DNA of 64,000 bases from assembly GCA_025149285.1 (NCBI GenBank), contig CP102274.1, forward strand, positions 2,185,501 to 2,249,500, read 5' to 3'. Below are positions 48,096 to 56,373 of the stretch, piece after piece. The notes below the pieces were generated by a model. That model made no database searches. It had not been told where the DNA came from and saw only the letters and a program-made list of their open reading frames with translations. The DNA is from Hungatella hathewayi (GTDB lineage Bacteria; Bacillota; Clostridia; Lachnospirales; Lachnospiraceae). Position 1 is the stretch's first letter, and each line of letters opens with the position of its first letter. The position numbers were made by a program, and so were the translations under genes.

Positions 48096-49542
48096 CAGAA
48101 TTTATGAAATTCTAAAAAACAGAATTGTAAGCAGACTGTTACCAGGAGGATCAAGCCTTCCTTCCCGCGCAAAGTTATGTGTAGAGTTTGGAACCTCGGA
48201 AAAAACCGTTCGCCGGGCTTTAGCCATGTTAGAGAAAGAGGGGCTTATTGAAACAACACAGAGGAAACGTCCCACGGTCAGCTTTATGCAAAATACCGGT
48301 CACAGGACGACCGTGCTCGCTCTTGAAAAAATAGATAAAGATATCACAAGCGATGTACTAAAAGCAGGCGTACTGCTGTGTTACCCGGTGATTAAAAAGG
48401 GGATCGCGCTCTGCAGTCAGGAAGACCTTCAAATTCCACGCAGAATAGTGGATCATATGGATAGTGGGAACGCAGAGGAGTTTTGGAGACTGTCAAAACT
48501 TTTTTACCGGTTTTTTGTTGCCAGAAATGAGAATTCTTTGATTTTACAGGCTGTTGACAGCCTGGGGCTTTCAGACCTGAGCCCCCTGCGTGACGATATA
48601 CAGATCAGAACCAGATATTATGAGCAGGTGCAGGAGTTTATGAGGACCCTTGAGACGGGAGGTGTTCCAGAACATGTCCATTTTGATGATATGTCAGATA
48701 TCTATGGGATGACGGAGGGAAATACCCCGGCCTTTCAGGCCGCTCCCGATTCCGCTGTGATTCATGGAAAAAAGCAGCTGGAAAAACTGCTGGAGGATTC
48801 AGAGGTAAGATATTCCGCTGTGTATATGGATATTATTGGTCTGATTGCTGCCGGCAGCTATCAGCGGGAAGACAAGCTTCCAACGCACGCGGAGCTTCAA
48901 AAAATATATGGCGTCAGCGTAGATACTACGACCAGAGCGATACAGATTCTGCGGGAATGGGGTGTTGTAAAGACGGTTCGCGGCGTTGGCATATTTGTGA
49001 CTGCAGATACGGCTGACATTCAAAAGATTCATGTGCCATCTCATTTAATCGCCTGTCATGTCCGCCGTTATCTGGATACGCTGGAGTTTTTGGAACTGAC
49101 AATAGAAGGAGCGGCTGCCTGTGCCGCTGCGCGCGTTACGAAGCCGGAGCTGCTGGCGGTAAAAGAAAAAATGGAACGTTTTTGGAATGAGGAGTATCTG
49201 TATGGACGCACGCCGGCCATTCTTCTGGATTTTATTACGGAACATATCGGAATTAAGGCTCTCAGTACCATTTATGAGCTTTTGCAGAGAAATTTCCGAA
49301 TCGGCCGCAGCATTCCGGGATTACTGACCACAGAAAAAACACCGGTGAACTGCGAAATTCATGAACAATGCATCGCGGTGATCGATGCTCTTTTAGCAGG
49401 CAGCCATGAACAGTTCACAGAAAAAAACGTACAGCTGTTCGGGAATATCTACTGCCTGGTAAAGGAGGAATGCAGGCGGCTCGGATATTTTGAGCCGGCA
49501 GTTGAGGTTTATGATGGAACAGCGTTATGGAAATCGTCCTGA
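48082..49542 (+). CDS. Double GntR-domain transcriptional regulator
   Basis: 486 residues with ATG 48082 overlapping the kinase end by 14 bases. It holds two GntR winged helices in one chain: residues about 3-68 (YDRIYEILKNRIVSRLLPGG, then CVEFGTSEKTVRRALAMLEK) and about 242-306 (YMDIIGLIAAGSYQREDKLP, then YGVSVDTTTRAIQILREWGV). Each is followed by a helical segment of about 170 residues (FCD-like size), so the protein looks like an internal duplication of a whole GntR unit. No receiver domain is present, so the kinase cannot phosphorylate it in the usual way. It may bind two operator half-sites as one chain. Confidence 0.85.
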   Translation: MLMYDRIYEILKNRIVSRLLPGGSSLPSRAKLCVEFGTSEKTVRRALAMLEKEGLIETTQRKRPTVSFMQNTGHRTTVLALEKIDKDITSDVLKAGVLLCYPVIKKGIALCSQEDLQIPRRIVDHMDSGNAEEFWRLSKLFYRFFVARNENSLILQAVDSLGLSDLSPLRDDIQIRTRYYEQVQEFMRTLETGGVPEHVHFDDMSDIYGMTEGNTPAFQAAPDSAVIHGKKQLEKLLEDSEVRYSAVYMDIIGLIAAGSYQREDKLPTHAELQKIYGVSVDTTTRAIQILREWGVVKTVRGVGIFVTADTADIQKIHVPSHLIACHVRRYLDTLEFLELTIEGAAACAAARVTKPELLAVKEKMERFWNEEYLYGRTPAILLDFITEHIGIKALSTIYELLQRNFRIGRSIPGLLTTEKTPVNCEIHEQCIAVIDALLAGSHEQFTEKNVQLFGNIYCLVKEECRRLGYFEPAVEVYDGTALWKSS

Positions 49543-49594
49543 ATTGGTAAAAGAAAAAATAAAGGATTTTCTTTCCGCTTTCAATGCTTTTTCT

Positions 49595-50485
49595 TCATGT
49601 ATCATACCTCAGCCGGTTCGGAAACGAGTTCCGATATTCAGACGGCGTCAGACCGGTTTCCCGTTTGTAGATCTTCATAAAATTATGACTGTCATGATAT
49701 CCCAGCTTTTGAGCGATCTCTTTGATGGAAAGGGAAGTTTCGGACAGGTAATAGTTGGCCTGCGAGATTCTCTGATTCAGAATATACTGGTGCAGGGATA
49801 CACTGCCGAGGCTCTTAAATAGTCTGGCGATATACTGCTCGTTATAATTGAATTTATTAGCGATATTTTTCAGCTTTAATTCTTTATCGAGATTTTCGTC
49901 AATGAAGTCAATGATACTGTTGTAAATTCCTGCATTGGATTGAGACTGCGCTTCCTCGTCATTCTTCAGAATGGAGATTTGGTTGCTGATTTCGCACAGG
50001 ATAAGTGTTGTTAAATAGTTTACCTCCAGAAAGCTGTAGTTGGAACGGATCGTATCTTGAAGCTGTCTCATAAAAATTGCTATTTTCTCCGGGTAAATCA
50101 GGGTTCCCTGGCTGGGGATAAAGATTTCATTTACAGCCTCCAAAAAAGGAAAGTCCACATTGCCCAATTCTGTCTTTCGGATTTCCGACGGTGGATAAAA
50201 ATGCAGCCAGTAAAAGTCGCATTTATTGTTATTATAACCGCGGCGCACGTTATTGGGGGCCTCGTGCGGATCGATCAGCAAAAACTGGTTTTCGTGAATG
50301 GAATAAGATACGCCTCTGTATTTTAAATACAGAATACCTCTGGTGACCACACATAATTCATACGTATCGTCCAGGGGGAGTGCATCATGCCTCCAGTCTG
50401 AGGAGGGAGCCTCGAATTTGCCGGTATCTCTGCAGGAGAGGGGCTGAGAAATATTTATGATATAGCCATTTTCATGAATTTTCAT
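49595..50485 (-). CDS. AraC family regulator of the sugar operon
   Basis: 296 residues. The N-terminal cupin domain (about 20-150) has the AraC-binding pattern ELCVVTRGILYLKYRGVSYS, then FYWLHFYPP. The C-terminal double HTH (about 195-290) reads LKNIANKFNYNEQYIARLFK, then IKEIAQKLGYHDSHNFMKIY and GLTPSEYR. Divergent from the ABC sugar operon, from which it is separated by 213 bases containing a 20-bp palindrome. Probably the local sugar-responsive activator. The minus-strand start is ATG at 50485. Confidence 0.92.
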   Translation of the reverse strand: MKIHENGYIINISQPLSCRDTGKFEAPSSDWRHDALPLDDTYELCVVTRGILYLKYRGVSYSIHENQFLLIDPHEAPNNVRRGYNNNKCDFYWLHFYPPSEIRKTELGNVDFPFLEAVNEIFIPSQGTLIYPEKIAIFMRQLQDTIRSNYSFLEVNYLTTLILCEISNQISILKNDEEAQSQSNAGIYNSIIDFIDENLDKELKLKNIANKFNYNEQYIARLFKSLGSVSLHQYILNQRISQANYYLSETSLSIKEIAQKLGYHDSHNFMKIYKRETGLTPSEYRNSFPNRLRYDT

Positions 50486-50562
50486 TACTGCCTCCTTACG
50501 AACTGAATACTTACTATGAATTATATAATAATTGCGATCATGAGGGAATGGAAATTAGAGAC

Positions 50563-50617
50563 AAAAAGTGTAAAAAACGTACCTATATGCAAGTAATGTA
50601 CGTTTTTTACACTTTTT
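50563..50617. promoter_or_regulatory. 20-bp perfect palindrome upstream of the ABC operon
   Basis: AAAAAGTGTAAAAAACGTAC (50563-50582) pairs exactly with its complement at 50598-50617, with a 15-base loop. It ends 15 bp before the predicted -35 (50632), so it is upstream of the promoter. It could be an AraC or other regulator site, or a bidirectional insulator terminator; T-runs lie on both outer ends. Confidence 0.75.
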
Positions 50618-50631
50618 ATATTTTTATAACA

Positions 50632-50660
50632 TTTACACAAAAAATACAAGTTCTTATAAT
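50632..50660 (+). promoter_or_regulatory. Promoter of the ABC sugar operon
   Basis: TTTACA (50632-50637), a 17-bp spacer and a perfect TATAAT (50655-50660). The RBS AAAGGAG and ATG follow at 50684-50699. Confidence 0.75.
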
Positions 50661-50698
50661 TGATTATATAAATTAAACACAGTAAAGGAGAAGATGGT

Positions 50699-52114
50699 AT
50701 GAGAAAAAAATGGTTTGGTTTATTGGCGGCAGGTGTATTATTAGTATCTTGCATGATGACAGGCTGCGGAAGCAAGACATCTGAGCCTCCGGCTGCATCA
50801 GGAGCAGAAACAGCAGCAGGAGCGGGAGAAAAGAAGGAAGAGACAGAGAAAAAAGATGTAGAAAAAGGGGAAGAGGCAAAGTCGGATACGGAATCGTCAG
50901 GCAGTGAGAAAGTGAAACTGGTCGGTATGACCTGGGGGAGCACCGCAACAATTGAAAACTTTACGAAGGAGTTTTTCGAACAGAACCCGGAAATGGCAGC
51001 GAAGTATGAAGTGGAATGGGTTGTAGGAGGAAAGGGAGACGATGATGTGACAGAGCGGATCAGGCTGGCTTTGTCATCGGGTGAATATGCAGCTGACTTT
51101 GTCCAGTTAAATTACACACAGGTACCCGAATTTGCAAGGGAAGGCGTTCTTACCGATGTCAGCGATGCTCTGAAGAAGTACGAAGCGGATATTGCTGATG
51201 GCGGATTACAGTTGATGCGGTATGAAGATGCCACGGTTGCTTTTCCATTTGAATTAAAACCGAGAGTATGGTTCTACCGCAGCGATATCTTTGAAGAAGC
51301 AGGAATCGATGCGGATGAGATTAAGACGACGGATGACTTTATAGCTGCTGGAAGGAAGCTACAGGAAAAGTTCCCTGGAAAATATATCTGCAATGTTGGT
51401 TCTTCTGCTCCCGGCTACTTATTCTACATGGCTTTGAGTGGAAATGGTGCAAGATTTACGGATGAAGATGGAAATTATATGATATCACAGGATGAAGGGA
51501 CGAGAAAAGTACTGGAAGACTATCGGAAGATTGTGGAATCCGGTGTCTCCATGGATGTATCTGACTTTACGACAGACTGGGAAGCAGCATTGGCAGACGG
51601 AAGTCTGGTAAGCTCATTAAGCGCCTCCTGGCTGGCTCAGGATTCTTTGCTTCCAACTTATGCGGCAGGCCAGGAAGGAAAATGGGCATGCGCCCAGTGG
51701 CCTGAAATCGGCGGATCTGTCGGAGGAAGCGACGCTGGCGGATCGGTATTCGTAATTCCATCATTCTCTGAGCATAAGGAAGAGGCGAAAGAATTGCTGG
51801 CGGAAATGACACTGAGTGAGGCAGGTGACCTCTGTATCTGGGACAGCATCAGTTCCATACCGGTCAATAAAAAGGCACTCGATAACGAGAGAATGCAGGT
51901 ACCAAACAAATTCTTCGGAACCAGTGTTGTGGAAGCAGGCAAGACTGCAGTTTCCAAGATGAGCGTTTTCAACTATTCTCCCAAGGCTCTTGCAGAAACA
52001 GATATTGTAATGCCTTACTTTGTAAAGGCAGTTAATGGAGAACTGTCAATCGACGAGGCTTTGACCTCGGCAGAAAAGGATTTAAAGAGCCAGCTGGGAA
52101 ATGCTTTTGAATAA
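50699..52114 (+). CDS. ABC sugar transporter, solute-binding lipoprotein
   Basis: 471 residues. Lipoprotein signal with lipobox MMTGC (Cys25), an Ala/Glu/Lys-rich spacer (about 27-65), then a family-1 solute-binding fold (about 70-465) with WGSTATIENFTKEFFEQNPE, ADFVQLNYTQVPEFAREGVL, FPFELKPRVWFYRSDIFEEA and the hinge/ligand region SASWLAQDSLLP. It captures an oligosaccharide outside the cell for the two permeases downstream. No ATPase gene lies in the operon, so a shared MsmK-type ATPase is needed. Confidence 0.94.
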   Translation: MRKKWFGLLAAGVLLVSCMMTGCGSKTSEPPAASGAETAAGAGEKKEETEKKDVEKGEEAKSDTESSGSEKVKLVGMTWGSTATIENFTKEFFEQNPEMAAKYEVEWVVGGKGDDDVTERIRLALSSGEYAADFVQLNYTQVPEFAREGVLTDVSDALKKYEADIADGGLQLMRYEDATVAFPFELKPRVWFYRSDIFEEAGIDADEIKTTDDFIAAGRKLQEKFPGKYICNVGSSAPGYLFYMALSGNGARFTDEDGNYMISQDEGTRKVLEDYRKIVESGVSMDVSDFTTDWEAALADGSLVSSLSASWLAQDSLLPTYAAGQEGKWACAQWPEIGGSVGGSDAGGSVFVIPSFSEHKEEAKELLAEMTLSEAGDLCIWDSISSIPVNKKALDNERMQVPNKFFGTSVVEAGKTAVSKMSVFNYSPKALAETDIVMPYFVKAVNGELSIDEALTSAEKDLKSQLGNAFE

Positions 52115-52145
52115 CAGCGGTATCGATTCACAGACAGGAGAAGGA

Positions 52146-53003
52146 ATGAAGAAAAAAACAATAATCCCTTACTTATTTATCACACCGTTTCTCATTGCAT
52201 TTGTACTGTTTTTTGTATACCCTGCTGGCTATTCTCTCTATTTAAGTTTTCTTAAATATAAGGGGTATGGAGAAGCCACCTTTGTCGGGTTTCAAAACTA
52301 TAAAGCCCTCCTGACCTATGCCCTGTTCTGGAAATCCCTGGGAAATACAGCATTTTATTTCCTGGCACACTTTGTTCCTGTTATGGCCGGTGCGTTTTTA
52401 TTCGCACTGGCCATGCAGTCGAGCTACATTGGCAGGGCGCAGAAGGTGATAAAGCCGGTGTTGTTTTTGCCGCAGGTGGTTCCTCTGGTTGCGTCTGCTC
52501 TTATTTTTAAAATTATTTTTTCCACCAATTCCGGAGCACTTAATCAGATTACGGGGCTCCATGTAAAGTGGCTGGAAGACCCGGGGCTTCTTAAGTGGCC
52601 GGTAGTATTTTTGATTATCTGGAGGTCTGTGGGCTGGTTTATGGTTATCTTTCTTGCAGGACTGACGACAATCAGCAGTGATTTGAATGAGGCTGCAACA
52701 CTGGATGGGGCAAATAACTGGCAGCGGATCACGAAAATTACGATTCCGTTGATGAAACCGATTTTTTTATTTGCGTTTGTAACCGATGTCATCAGTTCCT
52801 TCAAAATCTATACAGAACCAAATGTCATGATGGTGGAGACGGGGACGATTCCAGTGGATGCGCAGCCTGTTATGAATATAATCACCAATCATATTAAAGG
52901 AGGGAATTTCGGTATGTCCTCGGCCGCAGGCTGGATTCTATTTCTGATTATATTGGTTGTTTCTCTGGCACAGCTGTTTTTGATGAAGAATAAGGAGGAT
53001 TGA
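52146..53003 (+). CDS. ABC sugar transporter permease (MalF type)
   Basis: 285 residues; the ATG at 52146 follows AGGAGAAGG, while the open frame from 52101 lies in the previous gene's end. Six membrane segments. The EAA cytoplasmic loop is NEAATLDGANNWQRITKITI, PLMKP, the site that contacts the ATPase. Heterodimer with the next permease. The stop (TGA at 53001) overlaps the start region of the next gene. Confidence 0.93.
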   Translation: MKKKTIIPYLFITPFLIAFVLFFVYPAGYSLYLSFLKYKGYGEATFVGFQNYKALLTYALFWKSLGNTAFYFLAHFVPVMAGAFLFALAMQSSYIGRAQKVIKPVLFLPQVVPLVASALIFKIIFSTNSGALNQITGLHVKWLEDPGLLKWPVVFLIIWRSVGWFMVIFLAGLTTISSDLNEAATLDGANNWQRITKITIPLMKPIFLFAFVTDVISSFKIYTEPNVMMVETGTIPVDAQPVMNIITNHIKGGNFGMSSAAGWILFLIILVVSLAQLFLMKNKED

Positions 53004-53005
53004 TG

Positions 53006-53839
53006 ATGAGCAGAGATATCAAAAAGGTTACTCTTCATATACTTCTTCTATTGTTCGCAGCTGCGGCTGTGGTTCCAATTCTGCTCATGTTCGTTAATTC
53101 ATTTAAGACGGGGAGTGAATTGGCGAAAAACGCATGGGGAATTCCATCATTCTGGACATTTTCCAATTACACAAGCCTTGTCAGCTTCAATTCGGGAATC
53201 TTGGTTAGGACATTTTTCAACAGTGTTTTTGTTTCTGTTGTCTATACTATGCTGACGCTGATCGTTTCCAGCCTGGCTGCGTTTGCGTTTTCCAAATACA
53301 GCTTTAGAGGTAAAAATGTGATATTCATTTTCCTTCTGGCAACAATGATGATTCCGGTGGAGATCACGATTCCAGCGATCTACCTAATGTTCAGCAAGGT
53401 ACATATGCTGAATACCTATTCTGTGCAGATATTTCCGGGAATCGCAAATGTATTCTGTCTGTTCATGCTGAAGCAGTATATGGACAGCCTGCCGGATTCT
53501 CTTCTGGAAGCGGCAAGGCTGGACGGAGCAGGAGATATCAGTATTTATCAGAAGGTGGTGCTGCCTTTGGTGTCCCCGGCTATCGGTGCTCTGGCGATTT
53601 TGACATTTCTTGGAAAATGGAATGACTATTTATGGCCTTCCATGCTCTTAACCAAAACGGAGGTCATGCCGATCATGGTAGTATTGCCTACCTTAAATAC
53701 CGGGAATTCCCAGTGGTCTACACCGTGGGAACTGGTTATGGCAGGATGTGTGATTGTGACACTGCCGTTAATTATTGTATTTTTTATTTTTCAAGATCAG
53801 TTTATGAGCAGCGTCACAATTGGGGCTGTAAAAGAATAG
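53006..53839 (+). CDS. ABC sugar transporter permease (MalG type)
   Basis: 277 residues. Starts at 53003 and 53006 are both possible; 53006 gives a seven-base gap to AGGAGG. Six membrane segments with the MalG-type first loop (SFKTGSELAKNAWGIPSFWT) and EAA loop LLEAARLDGAGDISIYQKVV, LPLVSPA. Pairs with the permease upstream to form the channel. Confidence 0.93.
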   Translation: MSRDIKKVTLHILLLLFAAAAVVPILLMFVNSFKTGSELAKNAWGIPSFWTFSNYTSLVSFNSGILVRTFFNSVFVSVVYTMLTLIVSSLAAFAFSKYSFRGKNVIFIFLLATMMIPVEITIPAIYLMFSKVHMLNTYSVQIFPGIANVFCLFMLKQYMDSLPDSLLEAARLDGAGDISIYQKVVLPLVSPAIGALAILTFLGKWNDYLWPSMLLTKTEVMPIMVVLPTLNTGNSQWSTPWELVMAGCVIVTLPLIIVFFIFQDQFMSSVTIGAVKE

Positions 53840-53856
53840 AAAGGACTTAATAGCTT

Positions 53857-54768
53857 ATGTTGCAGCATGGAACGAAGGGAAATTGGAAGAAGTATATAAA
53901 TAATCCGGTGCTTGGAGGAAAATATGGTACGTGTTTCGATATTGCAGTATTGGATGAAGGAACGGAAATAGCCATGTATTTTTCATGGAGGCCCAGGAAA
54001 AGCGTCGCGGTTGTAAAGAGTACGGACGGCATTCACTGGTCGGAACCGGAAATTTGTATTGGGCCTAAAACATCAGCGGAAGGCTGGGAGGATGAACTGA
54101 ATCGCCCGTCTGTTGTGAAAAAAGGCAATACATATTATATGTGGTATACCGGTCAGTACAAGGCAGGTGAAGCGGATGGAACGTCCCATATTTTCTGTGC
54201 AGTCAGTACAGATGGAATCCATTTTGAACGGGTGGATGATAAACCGGTATTATATCCGCAGGAACCATGGGAGAAGGCGGCTGTTATGTGTCCGAGTGTA
54301 CTATGGGATGAGGAAACCAGCCAGTATAAAATGTGGTACTCAGCGGGTGAACAGTATGAACCTAATGCAATTGGGTATGCCGAGAGCCCGGATGGACTTG
54401 TCTGGAAGAAATTTACTGGTAATCCGGTTTTCTGTGCCGATCCGGATACAGAGTGGGAGCAGCATAAGGCGGCTGGCTGTCAGGTATTAAAAAAAGATGA
54501 ATACTACTACATGTTTTATATTGGATACCATAACGAGGATTATGCACAGATAGGAATAGCACGTTCACGCAGCGGTATGACGGGTTGGGAGCGTTCTTCA
54601 TATAATCCGATCATAGCACCCGGTGAAGATGGATTTGACAGCTGTGCGTGTTATAAGCCGTTTGCTGTGTTTAAGGATGGAAAATGGCTGCTTTGGTATA
54701 ATGGCAGAAACGGAACTTTAGAGCAGATCGGCCTGGTAACGCATGACGGGTATGATTTTGCATTTTAA
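53857..54768 (+). CDS. Five-bladed beta-propeller glycosidase-like enzyme
   Basis: 303 residues with ATG 53857, 18 bases after the permease. Repeating blade motifs: MYFSWRPRKSVAVVKSTDGI, WYTGQYKAGEADGTSHIFCA, MWYSAGEQYEPNAIGYAESP, MFYIGYHNEDYAQIGIARSR and LLWYNGRNGTLEQIG. This matches the GH43/GH32/GH130-type five-bladed propeller families, with acidic residues at the blade starts. No signal peptide, so it acts in the cytoplasm on an imported oligosaccharide or its phosphorolysis product. Which family and substrate cannot be told from the sequence alone. Confidence 0.82.
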   Translation: MLQHGTKGNWKKYINNPVLGGKYGTCFDIAVLDEGTEIAMYFSWRPRKSVAVVKSTDGIHWSEPEICIGPKTSAEGWEDELNRPSVVKKGNTYYMWYTGQYKAGEADGTSHIFCAVSTDGIHFERVDDKPVLYPQEPWEKAAVMCPSVLWDEETSQYKMWYSAGEQYEPNAIGYAESPDGLVWKKFTGNPVFCADPDTEWEQHKAAGCQVLKKDEYYYMFYIGYHNEDYAQIGIARSRSGMTGWERSSYNPIIAPGEDGFDSCACYKPFAVFKDGKWLLWYNGRNGTLEQIGLVTHDGYDFAF

Positions 54769-54817
54769 ACCCGCTTGAGCGGAACATGAATAAAACCGAA
54801 AGGAATTACTGGGAAAG

Positions 54818-56311
54818 ATGATTTTGGAAAAAGTGCTGGAAACGTATGTAGACAGATTTAACGCGGAGGATGAGGAGATATACCGTCAGGAGATTGGTAA
54901 CGATCAGGCACTTCACTGGCTGAAAAAAAATATTCCTCTGTTCGAATGCCCGGATCCCGATATAGAGGAAATATACTATTTCAGATGGTGGACGTACCGG
55001 AAACACGTAAAAAAGACTCCAGAGGGATTTATAATCTCAGAATTTCTGCCGGATGTACCATGGGCAGGCAGCTATAATTCGATTAACTGTGCAGCCGGAT
55101 TCCATATTCGGGAGGGAAGATGGCTGAGAAATGGACGGAAAATCATAGAGGATTATATTCGCTTCTGGCTTAAGGGAAGCGGAGATATTCGGTCTTACAG
55201 TACGTGGATTGCTGATGCGGTATGGGACTACTGCAGTGTGCTGGAAGACTATGGATTTGGTATTGAACTGCTGGAGGAGCTGATCTCGAATTTTGAGTGG
55301 TGGACAAAAGAGCACCAGAGAGAGAACGGCTTATACTGGTCGATTGATGACCGGGATGCCATGGAATTTTCCATCAGTGGATCAGGATTCCGGCCGACGT
55401 TAAACTCATATCTTTATGCAGATGCTGTTGCCATATCCCGGCTGGCGGAAAAAGCAGGAAAAGATGATATTGCCTCAAGATTTGCGAAGGAGGCAGAGAT
55501 GCTGAAGGAATGCGTGCAGAACCATCTCTGGAACGGCGACTTTTTTCAGGTAATTCCGGCCAGGATTGATTGCAGAGAGAAACGTTTCATCGAATGCAGC
55601 ACGCTGGATTTTAAAAAAATACCGTCAGACAGGAATGTGAAAGAGTTGATCGGATACATTCCGTGGTATTTTAATTTGCCGGACGCAGGATATGAAAAGG
55701 CATTTTATTATCTGACACAGGAGGAGAATTTTCTGGGAAAATCGGGCCTGCGGACCGCGGACCGATCCCATCCGCGATTTGCATATGAGGTACCTCATGA
55801 ATGCCTGTGGAATGGACCAGCCTGGCCGTTTGCGACGACGCAGGCACTGGTGGCATTAGCAAATCTCCTGCAAAACTACAGCCAGGAGTTTGTGTCAAAG
55901 ACTGATTACTACCGGATTCTTAAGAGTTATTCAAAGAGTCAGCACCGTATTACGGAAGAGGGAAAACGAATTCCCTGGATTGATGAGGACCAGGATCCCG
56001 AGACTGGCGAGTGGATTGCCAGAACCATTTTAAAGGAGGCAGGCTGGAAGCCGGAAAAGGGTGGATACGAGAGAGGAAAGGATTATAATCATTCCATGTA
56101 CTGTGACTTAATCATAACCGGCCTGTTGGGAATCGATCCTGGTCAGGAACCACCGACCGTAAATCCGCTGATTCCGGAGGAGTGGGAATATTTTCTGCTG
56201 GAGGGGCTGGAGATTCATGGAAAGATTTATACAGTCCTGTATGATAGAGATGGAAGCCGCTACAACAGGGGGGAAGGGCTTCAGATTTTAACAGAAGAAT
56301 TGTTTCAATAA
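54818..56311 (+). CDS. MGH1/GH63-like (alpha/alpha)6 glycoside hydrolase
   Basis: 497 residues, cytoplasmic. Alpha-toroid enzyme with the MGH1/GH63 catalytic-region pattern: EEIYYFRWWTYRKHVKKTPE, FLPDVPWAGSYNSINCAAGF, WWTKEHQRENGLYWSIDDRD and the later VPHECLWNGPAWPFATTQAL. Asp and Glu in these segments are the likely acid and base. Related enzymes hydrolyse mannosylglycerate, glucosylglycerate or alpha-glucosides. As the last gene of the ABC operon it should process the imported sugar. Confidence 0.85.
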   Translation: MILEKVLETYVDRFNAEDEEIYRQEIGNDQALHWLKKNIPLFECPDPDIEEIYYFRWWTYRKHVKKTPEGFIISEFLPDVPWAGSYNSINCAAGFHIREGRWLRNGRKIIEDYIRFWLKGSGDIRSYSTWIADAVWDYCSVLEDYGFGIELLEELISNFEWWTKEHQRENGLYWSIDDRDAMEFSISGSGFRPTLNSYLYADAVAISRLAEKAGKDDIASRFAKEAEMLKECVQNHLWNGDFFQVIPARIDCREKRFIECSTLDFKKIPSDRNVKELIGYIPWYFNLPDAGYEKAFYYLTQEENFLGKSGLRTADRSHPRFAYEVPHECLWNGPAWPFATTQALVALANLLQNYSQEFVSKTDYYRILKSYSKSQHRITEEGKRIPWIDEDQDPETGEWIARTILKEAGWKPEKGGYERGKDYNHSMYCDLIITGLLGIDPGQEPPTVNPLIPEEWEYFLLEGLEIHGKIYTVLYDRDGSRYNRGEGLQILTEELFQ

Positions 56312-56329
56312 AAACGGATAACAGGACGG

Positions 56330-56373
56330 TGACAGGATATCAGATACGTAACATAATATCTGGTATCCTGTCA
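56330..56373. terminator. Hairpin between convergent genes
   Basis: A 17-bp stem with one G-U (56330-56346 with 56357-56373) overlaps the stop codon of the EAL gene on the minus strand. No long T-run, so probably a weak or processing-type terminator. Confidence 0.65.
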
